Shown piece after piece: positions 17,975 through 25,123 of a stretch of 64,000 nucleotides of DNA. The position numbers and the translations under genes are program-made. The notes beneath the pieces were generated by a model. The model saw nothing but the letters and a program-made list of their open reading frames with translations, had not been told where the DNA came from and searched no databases. Source of the stretch: Desulfoluna sp. (GTDB lineage Bacteria; Desulfobacterota; Desulfobacteria; Desulfobacterales; Desulfolunaceae); NCBI RefSeq assembly GCF_030145185.1, contig NZ_JAQYWB010000001.1:96676-160675 (forward strand), given 5' to 3'. Within the stretch, counting starts at the first letter, position 1; every line of letters starts with the position of its first letter.

Positions 17975-19240
17975 ATGAAGAACGACCAACCCACGGATAC
18001 CGATTTTGCCCTCACCCATGTTGCTGACGGCCACCGCAAGGGGTTCTGGCCCATGCTGGTGGTGATGCTCGGGTTTACCTTTTTCTCTGCCAGCATGTGG
18101 TCCGGCGGCAAACTCGGCACGGGCCTCACCGCCTGGCAGCTCATCGCCACCGTCATGACCGGCAACCTGCTTTTGGGCTGCTACACCGGCCTTCTGGCAT
18201 CCATCGCCGCCAGGACAGGTCTCTCCACCCACCTGCTGGCGCGTTTTTCCTTCGGCGAGAAGGGGTCCTATCTCCCCTCTTTTCTTCTCTCCATCACCCA
18301 GGTCGGCTGGTTTGGCGTCGGGGTTGCCATGTTCGCCCTGCCCGTTCAGAAGGTCACCGGCTGGAACATCCACGCCCTGATCATCGGATCCGGTCTTTTA
18401 ATGACCGGCACCGCCTGGTTCGGTTTCCGCGCCCTCACCCTTTTAAGCTTTGTCGCCGTCCCCTCCATCGCCGTCCTGGGGAGCCTCTCCGTGGGCAAAG
18501 CCTTCACCGAGTTCGGAGGCGTTGACGCCTGGTTTGCCATGGTCCCTTCCGAGCCCATGAGCCTTTTTACCGCCATTGGCATCTGCGTCGCCTCCTTTAT
18601 CAGCGGCGGAACCCTCACCCCGGACTTCACCCGCTTCGCCAAAAATGAAAAAACGGCCGTCTCCACCACCGTCATCGCCTTCTTCCTTGGCAACAGCCTG
18701 ATGTTTCTCTTCGGTGCCGTGGGCGCGGCCTTCTACAAGCAGGCCGACATCTCCGACGTACTCATGAACCAGGGGATGATCGTCTGGGCCATGGTGATCC
18801 TGGGGCTTAACATCTGGACCACCAATGACAACGCCCTCTACGCCTCAGGCCTTGGCTTCTCCAACATCACCGGGTTGCCCAAGAAACTCATCGTGATCGT
18901 CAACGGCATCATCGGAACCCTGGCCGCCCTCTATCTTTACAATAACTTCGTGGGCTGGCTCAGCCTCCTCAACACCATGCTCCCCTCCATCGGCGGCATC
19001 CTCATCGCCGACTACTTCATGGTCAGAAAACGTCTCTACGGTCACCTCGATGAGACCCGGTTCGAAACCATCCGCCCCACGGCCATCCTCGCCTGGGCCG
19101 CGGGGGTCGTCGCCGCCAAGGTGATCCCCGGCATCGCCCCGGTCAACAGCGTCCTGGCGGCCATCGGCGTCTACCTCGTGGCAGAGCAGGTATTAGCCAG
19201 CATAAAAGCTGGCAAGCCCCCTGAGCGCGAAACGGTTTAA
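17975..19240 (+). CDS. codB: Cytosine permease CodB (NCS1 family)
   Basis: The 421-residue inner-membrane protein imports cytosine or a related base. The sequence resembles E. coli CodB along its length, for example LGFTFFSASMWSGGKLGTGL, TGLSTHLLARFSFGEKGSYL, ITQVGWFGVGVAMFALPV, FFLGNSLMFLFGAVGAA, LGLNIWTTNDNALYASGLGF and ALYLYNNFVGWLSLL. It has the ~12 hydrophobic segments of the family. ATG 17975 has AGGAGA upstream. In E. coli codB pairs with the deaminase codA; here no deaminase is adjacent and the partner is a phosphoribosyltransferase. The pair probably feeds an imported base to nucleotide salvage. Confidence 0.93.
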   Translation: MKNDQPTDTDFALTHVADGHRKGFWPMLVVMLGFTFFSASMWSGGKLGTGLTAWQLIATVMTGNLLLGCYTGLLASIAARTGLSTHLLARFSFGEKGSYLPSFLLSITQVGWFGVGVAMFALPVQKVTGWNIHALIIGSGLLMTGTAWFGFRALTLLSFVAVPSIAVLGSLSVGKAFTEFGGVDAWFAMVPSEPMSLFTAIGICVASFISGGTLTPDFTRFAKNEKTAVSTTVIAFFLGNSLMFLFGAVGAAFYKQADISDVLMNQGMIVWAMVILGLNIWTTNDNALYASGLGFSNITGLPKKLIVIVNGIIGTLAALYLYNNFVGWLSLLNTMLPSIGGILIADYFMVRKRLYGHLDETRFETIRPTAILAWAAGVVAAKVIPGIAPVNSVLAAIGVYLVAEQVLASIKAGKPPERETV

Positions 19241-19265
19241 AACATCAAAGCCCCCTTGGGACAGA

Positions 19266-19300
19266 CAAAAAAAGCCCTGTGCATCAGGCACAGGGCTTTA
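19266..19300 (-). terminator. Terminator of the leftward export operon, also facing codB
   Basis: There is a 12-bp perfect stem AAAGCCCTGTGC (19271-19282) / GCACAGGGCTTT (19288-19299) with a 5-nt loop. On the minus strand it is followed by TTTTTTT (complement of 19267-19273), a textbook terminator for the HlyD gene. On the plus strand only three Ts follow, so it stops codB transcripts less well. Confidence 0.9.
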
Positions 19301-19319
19301 CAGCCAAAAGAAAAAGCTC

Positions 19320-19373
19320 TCTGTTTGTTAAACCCGTCTTTATAAAATCAGGCAAAAGTTTAGCCTCCGGAGG
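19320..19373 (-). repeat. Diverged copy of the export-locus intergenic repeat
   Basis: It contains CTGTTTGTTAAAC, CAAAAGTTTAGCC and CCGGAGGC in the same order as the reverse complement of 20174-20228, with a diverged middle. It lies just past the 3' end of the HlyD gene. Confidence 0.65.
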
Positions 19374-19387
19374 CATAAGCTGAATAG

Positions 19388-20146
19388 TTACAGCGCCGGA
19401 ACCTCAGCGAATCGCACCCGGCATTTCAACCCAGCCGGGATCTTATAGGTCGGATTGGGCAAATCAAGGCGGACACCAAAGGTCCCGCTGCCCGCATCCA
19501 CCACATGGTCTGCGATGCTCACCGTCACCTGGTAACGCCCTCCAGCGGGAGATTCAGAGATCACCTCGGCCTTCATCCCCTTTCGAATAAGCCCCAAATA
19601 CTCCACCGGGGCGATCACCTCGACATAAATGGGGTGGATGCGGGCAAGGGTCATGATCGAGCCCTCCCCAATGTATTCCCCCGGGGCACCGGTCCGTTTC
19701 ACCACGATTCCGTCCACCGGACTCTGGATGGTCCGAAGCCCAAGGCGCTCTATAGCCTCCTTCTCGGCAAGCTCTGAGAGCATGATTTCGGTCTCAAGCT
19801 CATCCTTTTCATGCAGGGAGATCAGCTTCTTCCGAAAAAGCTCCTCATTGCGCACCAGCTTGCGCTTTACAAAGTCGACCTTGGCCCGGGCTAAATTCAC
19901 GGAGGCCTGCTCCACCCCCGCTTTCAACCGGGCCAGGACCTCCCCTTTTTTGACACGATCCCCCCGATCCACGGTAATCTCATCGATGATCCCCGGCACC
20001 TGGCTGCTCAGCTCCACCACCTCACTCGGCTCCAGGATCCCCTCCAGCTCAAGGATGCCTTCGGCATGCCCCAGGCCCCCTGCCACCAGCACCATCGCAA
20101 CAACAATCATCCCCCTTGAAACCGGGAACAGCCACCCTTTCAACAT
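19388..20146 (-). CDS. HlyD-type periplasmic adaptor, short form
   Basis: The 252-residue protein has a signal peptide (cleavage near GHA-EG) and the membrane-fusion-protein layout. A first lipoyl half (SSQVPGIIDEITVDRGDRVK) is followed by a ~60-residue helical hairpin, then a second lipoyl half (TIQSPVDGIVVKRTGAPGEY) and a beta-barrel end. Such adaptors bridge inner and outer membrane components of efflux or secretion systems in the periplasm. No transporter or TolC gene is adjacent. ATG 20146 is chosen (GGAGG 6 nt upstream) over the GTG three bases earlier. It is the last gene of the leftward export locus, separated from the SecA-like gene by a repeat-filled gap. Confidence 0.87.
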   Translation of the reverse strand: MLKGWLFPVSRGMIVVAMVLVAGGLGHAEGILELEGILEPSEVVELSSQVPGIIDEITVDRGDRVKKGEVLARLKAGVEQASVNLARAKVDFVKRKLVRNEELFRKKLISLHEKDELETEIMLSELAEKEAIERLGLRTIQSPVDGIVVKRTGAPGEYIGEGSIMTLARIHPIYVEVIAPVEYLGLIRKGMKAEVISESPAGGRYQVTVSIADHVVDAGSGTFGVRLDLPNPTYKIPAGLKCRVRFAEVPAL

Positions 20147-20173
20147 CACACCCCTCCAATAAAATTAAAACGC

Positions 20174-20215
20174 GCCTCCGGCGGCCCTGCCGGGGGCTAA
20201 ACTTTTGAAAAGTTT
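20174..20215 (+). repeat. GC-rich dispersed repeat, arm A of an inverted pair
   Basis: GCCTCCGGCGGCCCTGCCGG followed by GGGCTAAACTTTTGAAAAGT. The reverse complement occurs exactly over 41 bp at 25074-25114, and weaker similarity continues for ~20 bp on the AT side. It contains the small palindrome AACTTTTGAAAAGTT. Confidence 0.92.
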
Positions 20216-20325
20216 AACAAACAGATTTCAAAAATTATTTTTGATTACCTCTTATTCACAGCCATGGGTTCTCTGTCCATTTCAGGCTCCAATGTTACCC
20301 ACACCGGTGAGATTACGGCGGCGTC

Positions 20326-20491
20326 GTAGGATGGGCACCCATTTAATTTCAAAGGGCGAAGCGTGCCCATCTGGCAGTCGGGAAACCCACAACGCTGAAA
20401 ATTATATAAATTTGACGACGCCTCATCTCTCCCCGGAGTGATCGGTTGCACCCCCGCCAGATGGGCACGGCACTACCTTTGCCCATCCTAC
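20326..20491. repeat. Nested inverted-repeat element (166 bp)
   Basis: The outer arms are GTAGGATGGGCA (20326-20337) and TGCCCATCCTAC (20480-20491). The inner arms are GTGCCCATCTGGC (20363-20375) and GCCAGATGGGCAC (20456-20468). Both pairs are perfect, and the TGCCCATC/GATGGGCA core recurs in all four. It resembles small palindromic mobile repeats found between genes in many proteobacteria. There is no open frame inside. Confidence 0.88.
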
Positions 20492-20562
20492 AGGGTGCCA
20501 ACTTAACCGGCAGCATTTGTATTAGGCGAAGCCTGGAAGCATTCGCGAATCTGTGGTTATTT

Positions 20563-22590
20563 TCACTCTGACCGACCCGAAAAAGAGAGCTGGGTGCCTG
20601 TTTTTTCATCATATTTTAACATCGCCCGGCGCGTGCGCGCATGGCGGCGTTCTATTTTCCGCTGGGCCCGTAAAATGACCCGGGCTCCCAGGGCCTGCCA
20701 GCCTGGAATTCCGAGCGTCATCATCCAAAAAGCCATGGTTTTCCCCACGCCTCTCCCCTCAGCCATCAACGGATCCTCCATGGAGAGAATCGCTTCACAG
20801 CGTCCGGGGTCTCCCTGCCGGGCGCATCGCCCTGCCAGCTGCCGGTCGATACGGCCCGCTTCATAGCGTTCCGTTAAGAGGACATGAAGGCCGCCACCTT
20901 CTCTGGCCTCCTCTGACAATTTAATATCGGTTCCCCGACCCGCCATGTTCGTCGCGATGGTAACAGCACCGACCTCGCCCGCCCGGGCCACAATCTCCGC
21001 CTCGTCCCTGTTCTGCCGTGCATTGAGCACACACTGGCTGACTCGGCTTCTTTGGGTCAACAAAGCGCTCACCTGCTCGGAGGCGCCCACGGATCCGGTG
21101 CCGACCAGAACCGGATGACCCTGTTCATGCAGCGAAAGGATACGATCCACCACCCCATCCCACTTCTGCTCCTGGGTCCGAACCAGACGGTCTTTGGCAA
21201 TCTCCCGCCGGACCGGTCTGTTGGGCGGGATCTTGACCACCGGGAGACGGTAAACAGACCAGAGCTCCCGGGTCACCTCGCGGGCGGTCCCGGTCATGCC
21301 GGAGAGCCTTAAGTACCGCCTGAAAAAACGCTGATAGCTGATCCTCGCCAGGGTCTCCCTCTGGCGGGTGAGTTCGCACTCCTCTTTGATTTCAATCAGC
21401 TGGTGCAACCCCTTTTCCCAGGAACGATCGGGCATCACCCGGCCGGAGAATTCATCAATAATCTGGACCTTTCCTTCATCCACCAGATAATGCAGATCCC
21501 GATGGAACAAAAGCTCGGCGGAGAGCGCTTTGCTGACCACCTCTTCCCGACGCACCTGGCCTTGCCATAAAGGCCCAAGGGTCCGCGATGCGAGCTTAAC
21601 GGCCTCCTTACCCGAATCCGTCAGGCTCACGGTACGACGGGCCACATCCAACAGATAATTCTGATCCACCACAAGGGTACGGGCCAGCGCCAGCCCCTGC
21701 CTTAAAAACCGTTCCTCGGCCTCCCCACCGGATTCTCCCGAGATAATCAAAGGGGTTCTGGCCTCATCAATCAGCACGCTGTCGGCTTCATCGATGATGG
21801 CAAAACAGAGCCCCCTCTGATGCAGAGAGGCCCCTTCCGAACCCGGATCGCAGAGGCGGTCTGCCTGGCGCAGGAGGGGATGATCCCTGCCCTTCAGACG
21901 CATGGTATCCCGCAGGTAATCGAACACCACATCTTTGTTGGTGCAATAGGTGATATCACAGGCATAGGCGAGTTGGCGTTCACCGGGTTTTACATCCTGG
22001 GTCACAAATCCCACGGAGAGCCCCAAAGCTTCATAGAGGGGCCGCATCAACTCGGCGTCCCGTTCGGTCAAATAATCATTGACGCTGATGACATGCACAG
22101 GCAATCCCGCCATAGCCGCCGTTCCAGCCGCCAGGGTCGCGGTGAGGGTCTTGCCCTCTCCGGTCTCCATCTCGGCAATCATACCGGAAATCATGGCCCA
22201 TGCGCCCATGATCTGAACATCAAAGGGGCGCATGCCAAGGGTTCTCTCGGACACTTCACGAATCAAAGCAAAGGCTCGGGCCACAATCTCGCCATCAAAG
22301 CCCTGTCGGCACAACGCCATGCGCAACTCCATGACCCGTTGCCGCACGCCGTCCTCATCCAATGCGGCCATCTCAGGGCCGTGGCGTCCTACCTCTGAAG
22401 CCATGTTTGATCGTCTGTTTCGAGCCGCCTTTGCCGTGGCGATGATCCCGCCCAAAAGAAAATCGCTCCATCGGTCAAGGAGTCCCGGGGGCGTCACCTC
22501 GCGTTCGGGCCGATACTCGCCCCTGGCCGGGGGAAAATCCACCAGAAGCTCCCCACGGAAAAAAGTCGGAATGTTCAGTTTTTCCATCAT
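20563..22590 (-). CDS. Short SecA-family ATPase (SecA paralogue)
   Basis: The 675-residue protein is a motor ATPase of the SecA family. Walker A is METGEGKT (141-148), followed by HVISVNDYLTERDAELMRPL; the DEAD motif is IIDEADSVLIDEARTPLIIS (D267), and motif VI regions VTIATNMAGRGTDIKL and RIDRQLAGRCARQGDPGRC are present. The preprotein-binding and scaffold regions are recognisable (RSWEKGLHQLIEIKEECELT). It stops soon after the helical part, lacks the Cys-rich SecB-binding tail, and is some 200 residues shorter than housekeeping SecA. That and its place between HlyD-type genes argue for a specialised paralogue. I prefer ATG 22590, 7 bp after the upstream stop, over a longer frame overlapping that gene. 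Confidence 0.9.
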   Translation of the reverse strand: MMEKLNIPTFFRGELLVDFPPARGEYRPEREVTPPGLLDRWSDFLLGGIIATAKAARNRRSNMASEVGRHGPEMAALDEDGVRQRVMELRMALCRQGFDGEIVARAFALIREVSERTLGMRPFDVQIMGAWAMISGMIAEMETGEGKTLTATLAAGTAAMAGLPVHVISVNDYLTERDAELMRPLYEALGLSVGFVTQDVKPGERQLAYACDITYCTNKDVVFDYLRDTMRLKGRDHPLLRQADRLCDPGSEGASLHQRGLCFAIIDEADSVLIDEARTPLIISGESGGEAEERFLRQGLALARTLVVDQNYLLDVARRTVSLTDSGKEAVKLASRTLGPLWQGQVRREEVVSKALSAELLFHRDLHYLVDEGKVQIIDEFSGRVMPDRSWEKGLHQLIEIKEECELTRQRETLARISYQRFFRRYLRLSGMTGTAREVTRELWSVYRLPVVKIPPNRPVRREIAKDRLVRTQEQKWDGVVDRILSLHEQGHPVLVGTGSVGASEQVSALLTQRSRVSQCVLNARQNRDEAEIVARAGEVGAVTIATNMAGRGTDIKLSEEAREGGGLHVLLTERYEAGRIDRQLAGRCARQGDPGRCEAILSMEDPLMAEGRGVGKTMAFWMMTLGIPGWQALGARVILRAQRKIERRHARTRRAMLKYDEKTGTQLSFSGRSE

Positions 22591-22597
22591 AGGCAGA

Positions 22598-24742
22598 TCA
22601 CACCCCAAACCGATTGAGCAGCAAGCGCCGCCCTTTTCTGTACAATCTAAAGAAAAGAGGTTCCGGGGCATGCTCAAAGCGGACATACACCCGTTCCCCG
22701 ATACGCTCAGCCAACACCTCTGAAAGCGCAATCTCCACGTGGAACCATTTTTGAAAAGCTTGGGGTTCCTGACCGCCCCGGGGATCCATCACGATCTCCC
22801 CTCCCCCCTCAAGGCTTAGCGCCATACTGGGAAGAGCCCGGGAAGCCGCCGGCACAATACGCAGAACCCGTGCCGACACCACCCGATCCAACCCGCCTGA
22901 AAACCGTGCCGTGATCTTCGACACATCGTTTCGAACCCGATCGACATCCTCCTGGGAGACCACAACCCGCACCGTAGAAACCGAAAAATCGACCACATAA
23001 CCCAGATTTTCTCCACGCCGCACAAAGCGACCGATCCGATCCCGGACCTGGGGCAAAAACAGGGTCCCCCCCTGGGGACTGACAATGGTGAGCTCTTTTT
23101 TACGTTCCCGATACCGACCCAGCTCGACGTTCAAATGCGCAAGCTCATCTTTCAAAATTCGGGTCTCGGTTCTGTCTTTGGTCGCACTCAGCCGGTACCG
23201 GGCGTCAAGCTCCTCAATCTGCGCTCTCAGAACTGCCATTTCTGCATCCAGCTCAAGGTCTTCGCAGATAAAAAGCGTCTCCCCCGCCTCAACAACCTGT
23301 CCCTCGGCCCCTTTGATTGCCCTGATAAATCCATCAGACCTCGCATGAATGTCAGACTGTTCCGGGGGCCAGACCACCCCTTGCGCCACCGTCATGCGGG
23401 GTGCCGGAATCAGGAACAGACCGAGTATAATCGCCCCGGAGATCCCGAGGGCAAGGATCCCGATACGTCCTTTTTTTTCAGATATTGCCCGATCCGAGAC
23501 CATCCGTTTCACGCTCCCAACCAGTGGCATCACAAGCATGCTGAACCCCGACCAGACAGCAAGCAAGACACCCATAAAAAAAAACTTTCCCGCCACCAGC
23601 AGCACAATCCGTATGGAAATAAAAATTCGATAGATAAAGGCCAGGACCGCATACGTTCCCAGCCACCCGCTCTCCCCGGGTGCCGCAGCAGGAGAGACGG
23701 CATCCCTGATCCCAAGCAGCCAGCGCCTCGTCAAATACCCGAGATGCTGGTTACCCCGCATCGCCAGATTCGGAATCTCAAGCCAGTCCGAGAGCACATA
23801 ATACGCGTCAAACTTTAAAAGTGGGTTGCCATTGAAAAACAGGGTGGAGACCCCGGCGATCACCATCACGTTGTAGGCCACCGCCCTCACCCCGCCCGGC
23901 TCCACATTCACCCAGATCAGCACCGCCAGGGCCGCTGCGAAGATCTCAACGAGAATCCCGGCCCCACCGACAAGCATCCGTTTTTTCTTGTCAGAAAAAG
24001 CCGTGGAGGCCGAGGCGTCCACATAGGGCATGGGGACAAACACAAGAAACATCACGCCCATTTCATGCACCTGTGCCCCCCATTTCTTCACGGCAAAGGC
24101 ATGACCAAACTCATGGAACAGCTTTAAAACGGGATAGGCGAGTCCGATAAGCACTAAATTTTCCATGGCAAAGAGGCGGTCCGCCATGCCCGAGGTCAAC
24201 TCCTGCCAATGGACAAAGACAAGACACAACGCCGGAAGCACAACCCCAAGCCAAAGAACGGCCCCCCATCTGCCCAGCAAAGGAAGAACGACAGGAGACA
24301 GGGCATTCAACAATTTATCGGGATCAAAAACAGGGATCTTAATGCTGGTGGGAGAACGTAAGATATTCAGACGGCGCTGTTTTTTTTCGTCGGCAAACCG
24401 CTTAAACAAATCCCCGACATCCGTGGCCAGATCCGATTGCAGAGCGTCCGCCCGGTAAAGCTGGGACAACAGCGAGAGCACCTCGTCCTGGGTCGGCATC
24501 TCATCACCCAACGCCTCACAGGCATTTTCCCAAAGGCTCTCCAGGCTGTGCCGACCATCCATCAACCCAATGAGATAATACGCCTCCGATGAAAACCGGT
24601 GAAATTTCCCGGTGGAGTCGTCCTGCATCACATACCACTCCTGCCCCCGATAATAATGGCGGTGAATCCGGACGTGGCTCCGCAGCTGCGGCCGCATGGC
24701 CGCCACCCGATACCAGGACTGACTGAAAAAAGCTGTTTCCAT
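22598..24742 (-). CDS. PqqD-like / M50 intramembrane protease / HlyD-like fusion protein
   Basis: The 714-residue protein has three parts. Residues ~35-105 resemble a PqqD-like peptide-binding domain (FHRFSSEAYYLIGLMDGRHS). Residues ~155-430 are a polytopic site-2-protease unit with HEFGH (210-214) and the second metal-ligand block NPLLKFDAYYVLSDW (Asp312). From ~430 a membrane helix leads to a HlyD-like periplasmic arm (HARSDGFIRAIKGAEGQVVE, a coiled coil, then a barrel). M50/HlyD fusions with a PqqD-like start often accompany export or maturation loci. Here it is followed 7 bp later by the SecA-like gene, so the two are co-translated. Inferred role: inner-membrane platform of the exporter, perhaps processing or gating the substrate. 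Confidence 0.88.
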   Translation of the reverse strand: METAFFSQSWYRVAAMRPQLRSHVRIHRHYYRGQEWYVMQDDSTGKFHRFSSEAYYLIGLMDGRHSLESLWENACEALGDEMPTQDEVLSLLSQLYRADALQSDLATDVGDLFKRFADEKKQRRLNILRSPTSIKIPVFDPDKLLNALSPVVLPLLGRWGAVLWLGVVLPALCLVFVHWQELTSGMADRLFAMENLVLIGLAYPVLKLFHEFGHAFAVKKWGAQVHEMGVMFLVFVPMPYVDASASTAFSDKKKRMLVGGAGILVEIFAAALAVLIWVNVEPGGVRAVAYNVMVIAGVSTLFFNGNPLLKFDAYYVLSDWLEIPNLAMRGNQHLGYLTRRWLLGIRDAVSPAAAPGESGWLGTYAVLAFIYRIFISIRIVLLVAGKFFFMGVLLAVWSGFSMLVMPLVGSVKRMVSDRAISEKKGRIGILALGISGAIILGLFLIPAPRMTVAQGVVWPPEQSDIHARSDGFIRAIKGAEGQVVEAGETLFICEDLELDAEMAVLRAQIEELDARYRLSATKDRTETRILKDELAHLNVELGRYRERKKELTIVSPQGGTLFLPQVRDRIGRFVRRGENLGYVVDFSVSTVRVVVSQEDVDRVRNDVSKITARFSGGLDRVVSARVLRIVPAASRALPSMALSLEGGGEIVMDPRGGQEPQAFQKWFHVEIALSEVLAERIGERVYVRFEHAPEPLFFRLYRKGRRLLLNRFGV

Positions 24743-24788
24743 AAACCGTTTATCTCATCAAAAAAAGATGCCTCCGGCGGCGAGGTGT

Positions 24789-24805
24789 GCCACCTCGAAA
24801 GCGGG
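24789..24805 (-). repeat. 17-bp dispersed sequence, copy 2
   Basis: Exact reverse complement of 17904-17920. Confidence 0.8.
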
Positions 24806-25073
24806 TTGCGAATGCTCCAGCCCTCGTACCTCGGGTTGTCACATTCGCTGACGGGCTGAGCCCACTTCCACTCTCCAAAGCCTGTTGTAACTATTCAGCT
24901 CCAAAAAAAGCCTCCGGCGGATGCGTTTTGCCCCCATGTCTCGGCATAGCCGGAGGCAAAGACGGATCGCTTGTCACGCCGGAGGCTTTTGCGTAGGCGG
25001 ACTTGTCGGGCCAAATCACATCCGACTTAAAGATGAAATTTAACCAAGAACAATTTTAAAGACCTGTTTATTT

Positions 25074-25114
25074 AACTTTTCAAAAGTTTAGCCCCCGGCA
25101 GGGCCGCCGGAGGC
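25074..25114 (-). repeat. GC-rich dispersed repeat, arm B of an inverted pair
   Basis: Exact 41-bp reverse complement of 20174-20214, lying just past the stop of the GAF-HlyD gene. The pair brackets the SecA-like and M50-HlyD genes. Confidence 0.92.
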
Positions 25115-25123
25115 ATTTTCAAA

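Larger units (their letters stand above)
20147..20562. other. 416-bp repeat-filled gap inside the export locus
   Basis: No gene seen. It carries one arm of the 41-bp inverted repeat (20174-20215) and the nested palindromic element at 20326-20491. The short adaptor gene may need its own promoter here, but I do not see a convincing one. Confidence 0.7.
24743..25123. other. 381-bp repeat-filled gap between two HlyD-type genes
   Basis: No gene seen. It holds repeated GCCTCCGGC/GCCGGAGGC palindromes (near 24771, 24908, 24948, 24980 and 25106), the second copy of the 17-bp sequence (24789-24805), and arm B of the 41-bp inverted repeat. Either the operon is read through this gap or an unseen promoter lies here. 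Confidence 0.7.

Noticed and set aside
22591..22731. Longer start for the SecA-like protein
   Set aside because: It would overlap the M50-HlyD gene by over 130 bp with Cys-rich sequence unlike SecA; ATG 22590 fits the tight operon spacing.
20174..25114. Composite transposon bounded by the 41-bp inverted repeat
   Set aside because: No transposase or insertion-sequence gene lies inside or beside it, a third partial copy exists outside, and I see no target-site duplication. Treated as a dispersed repeat.
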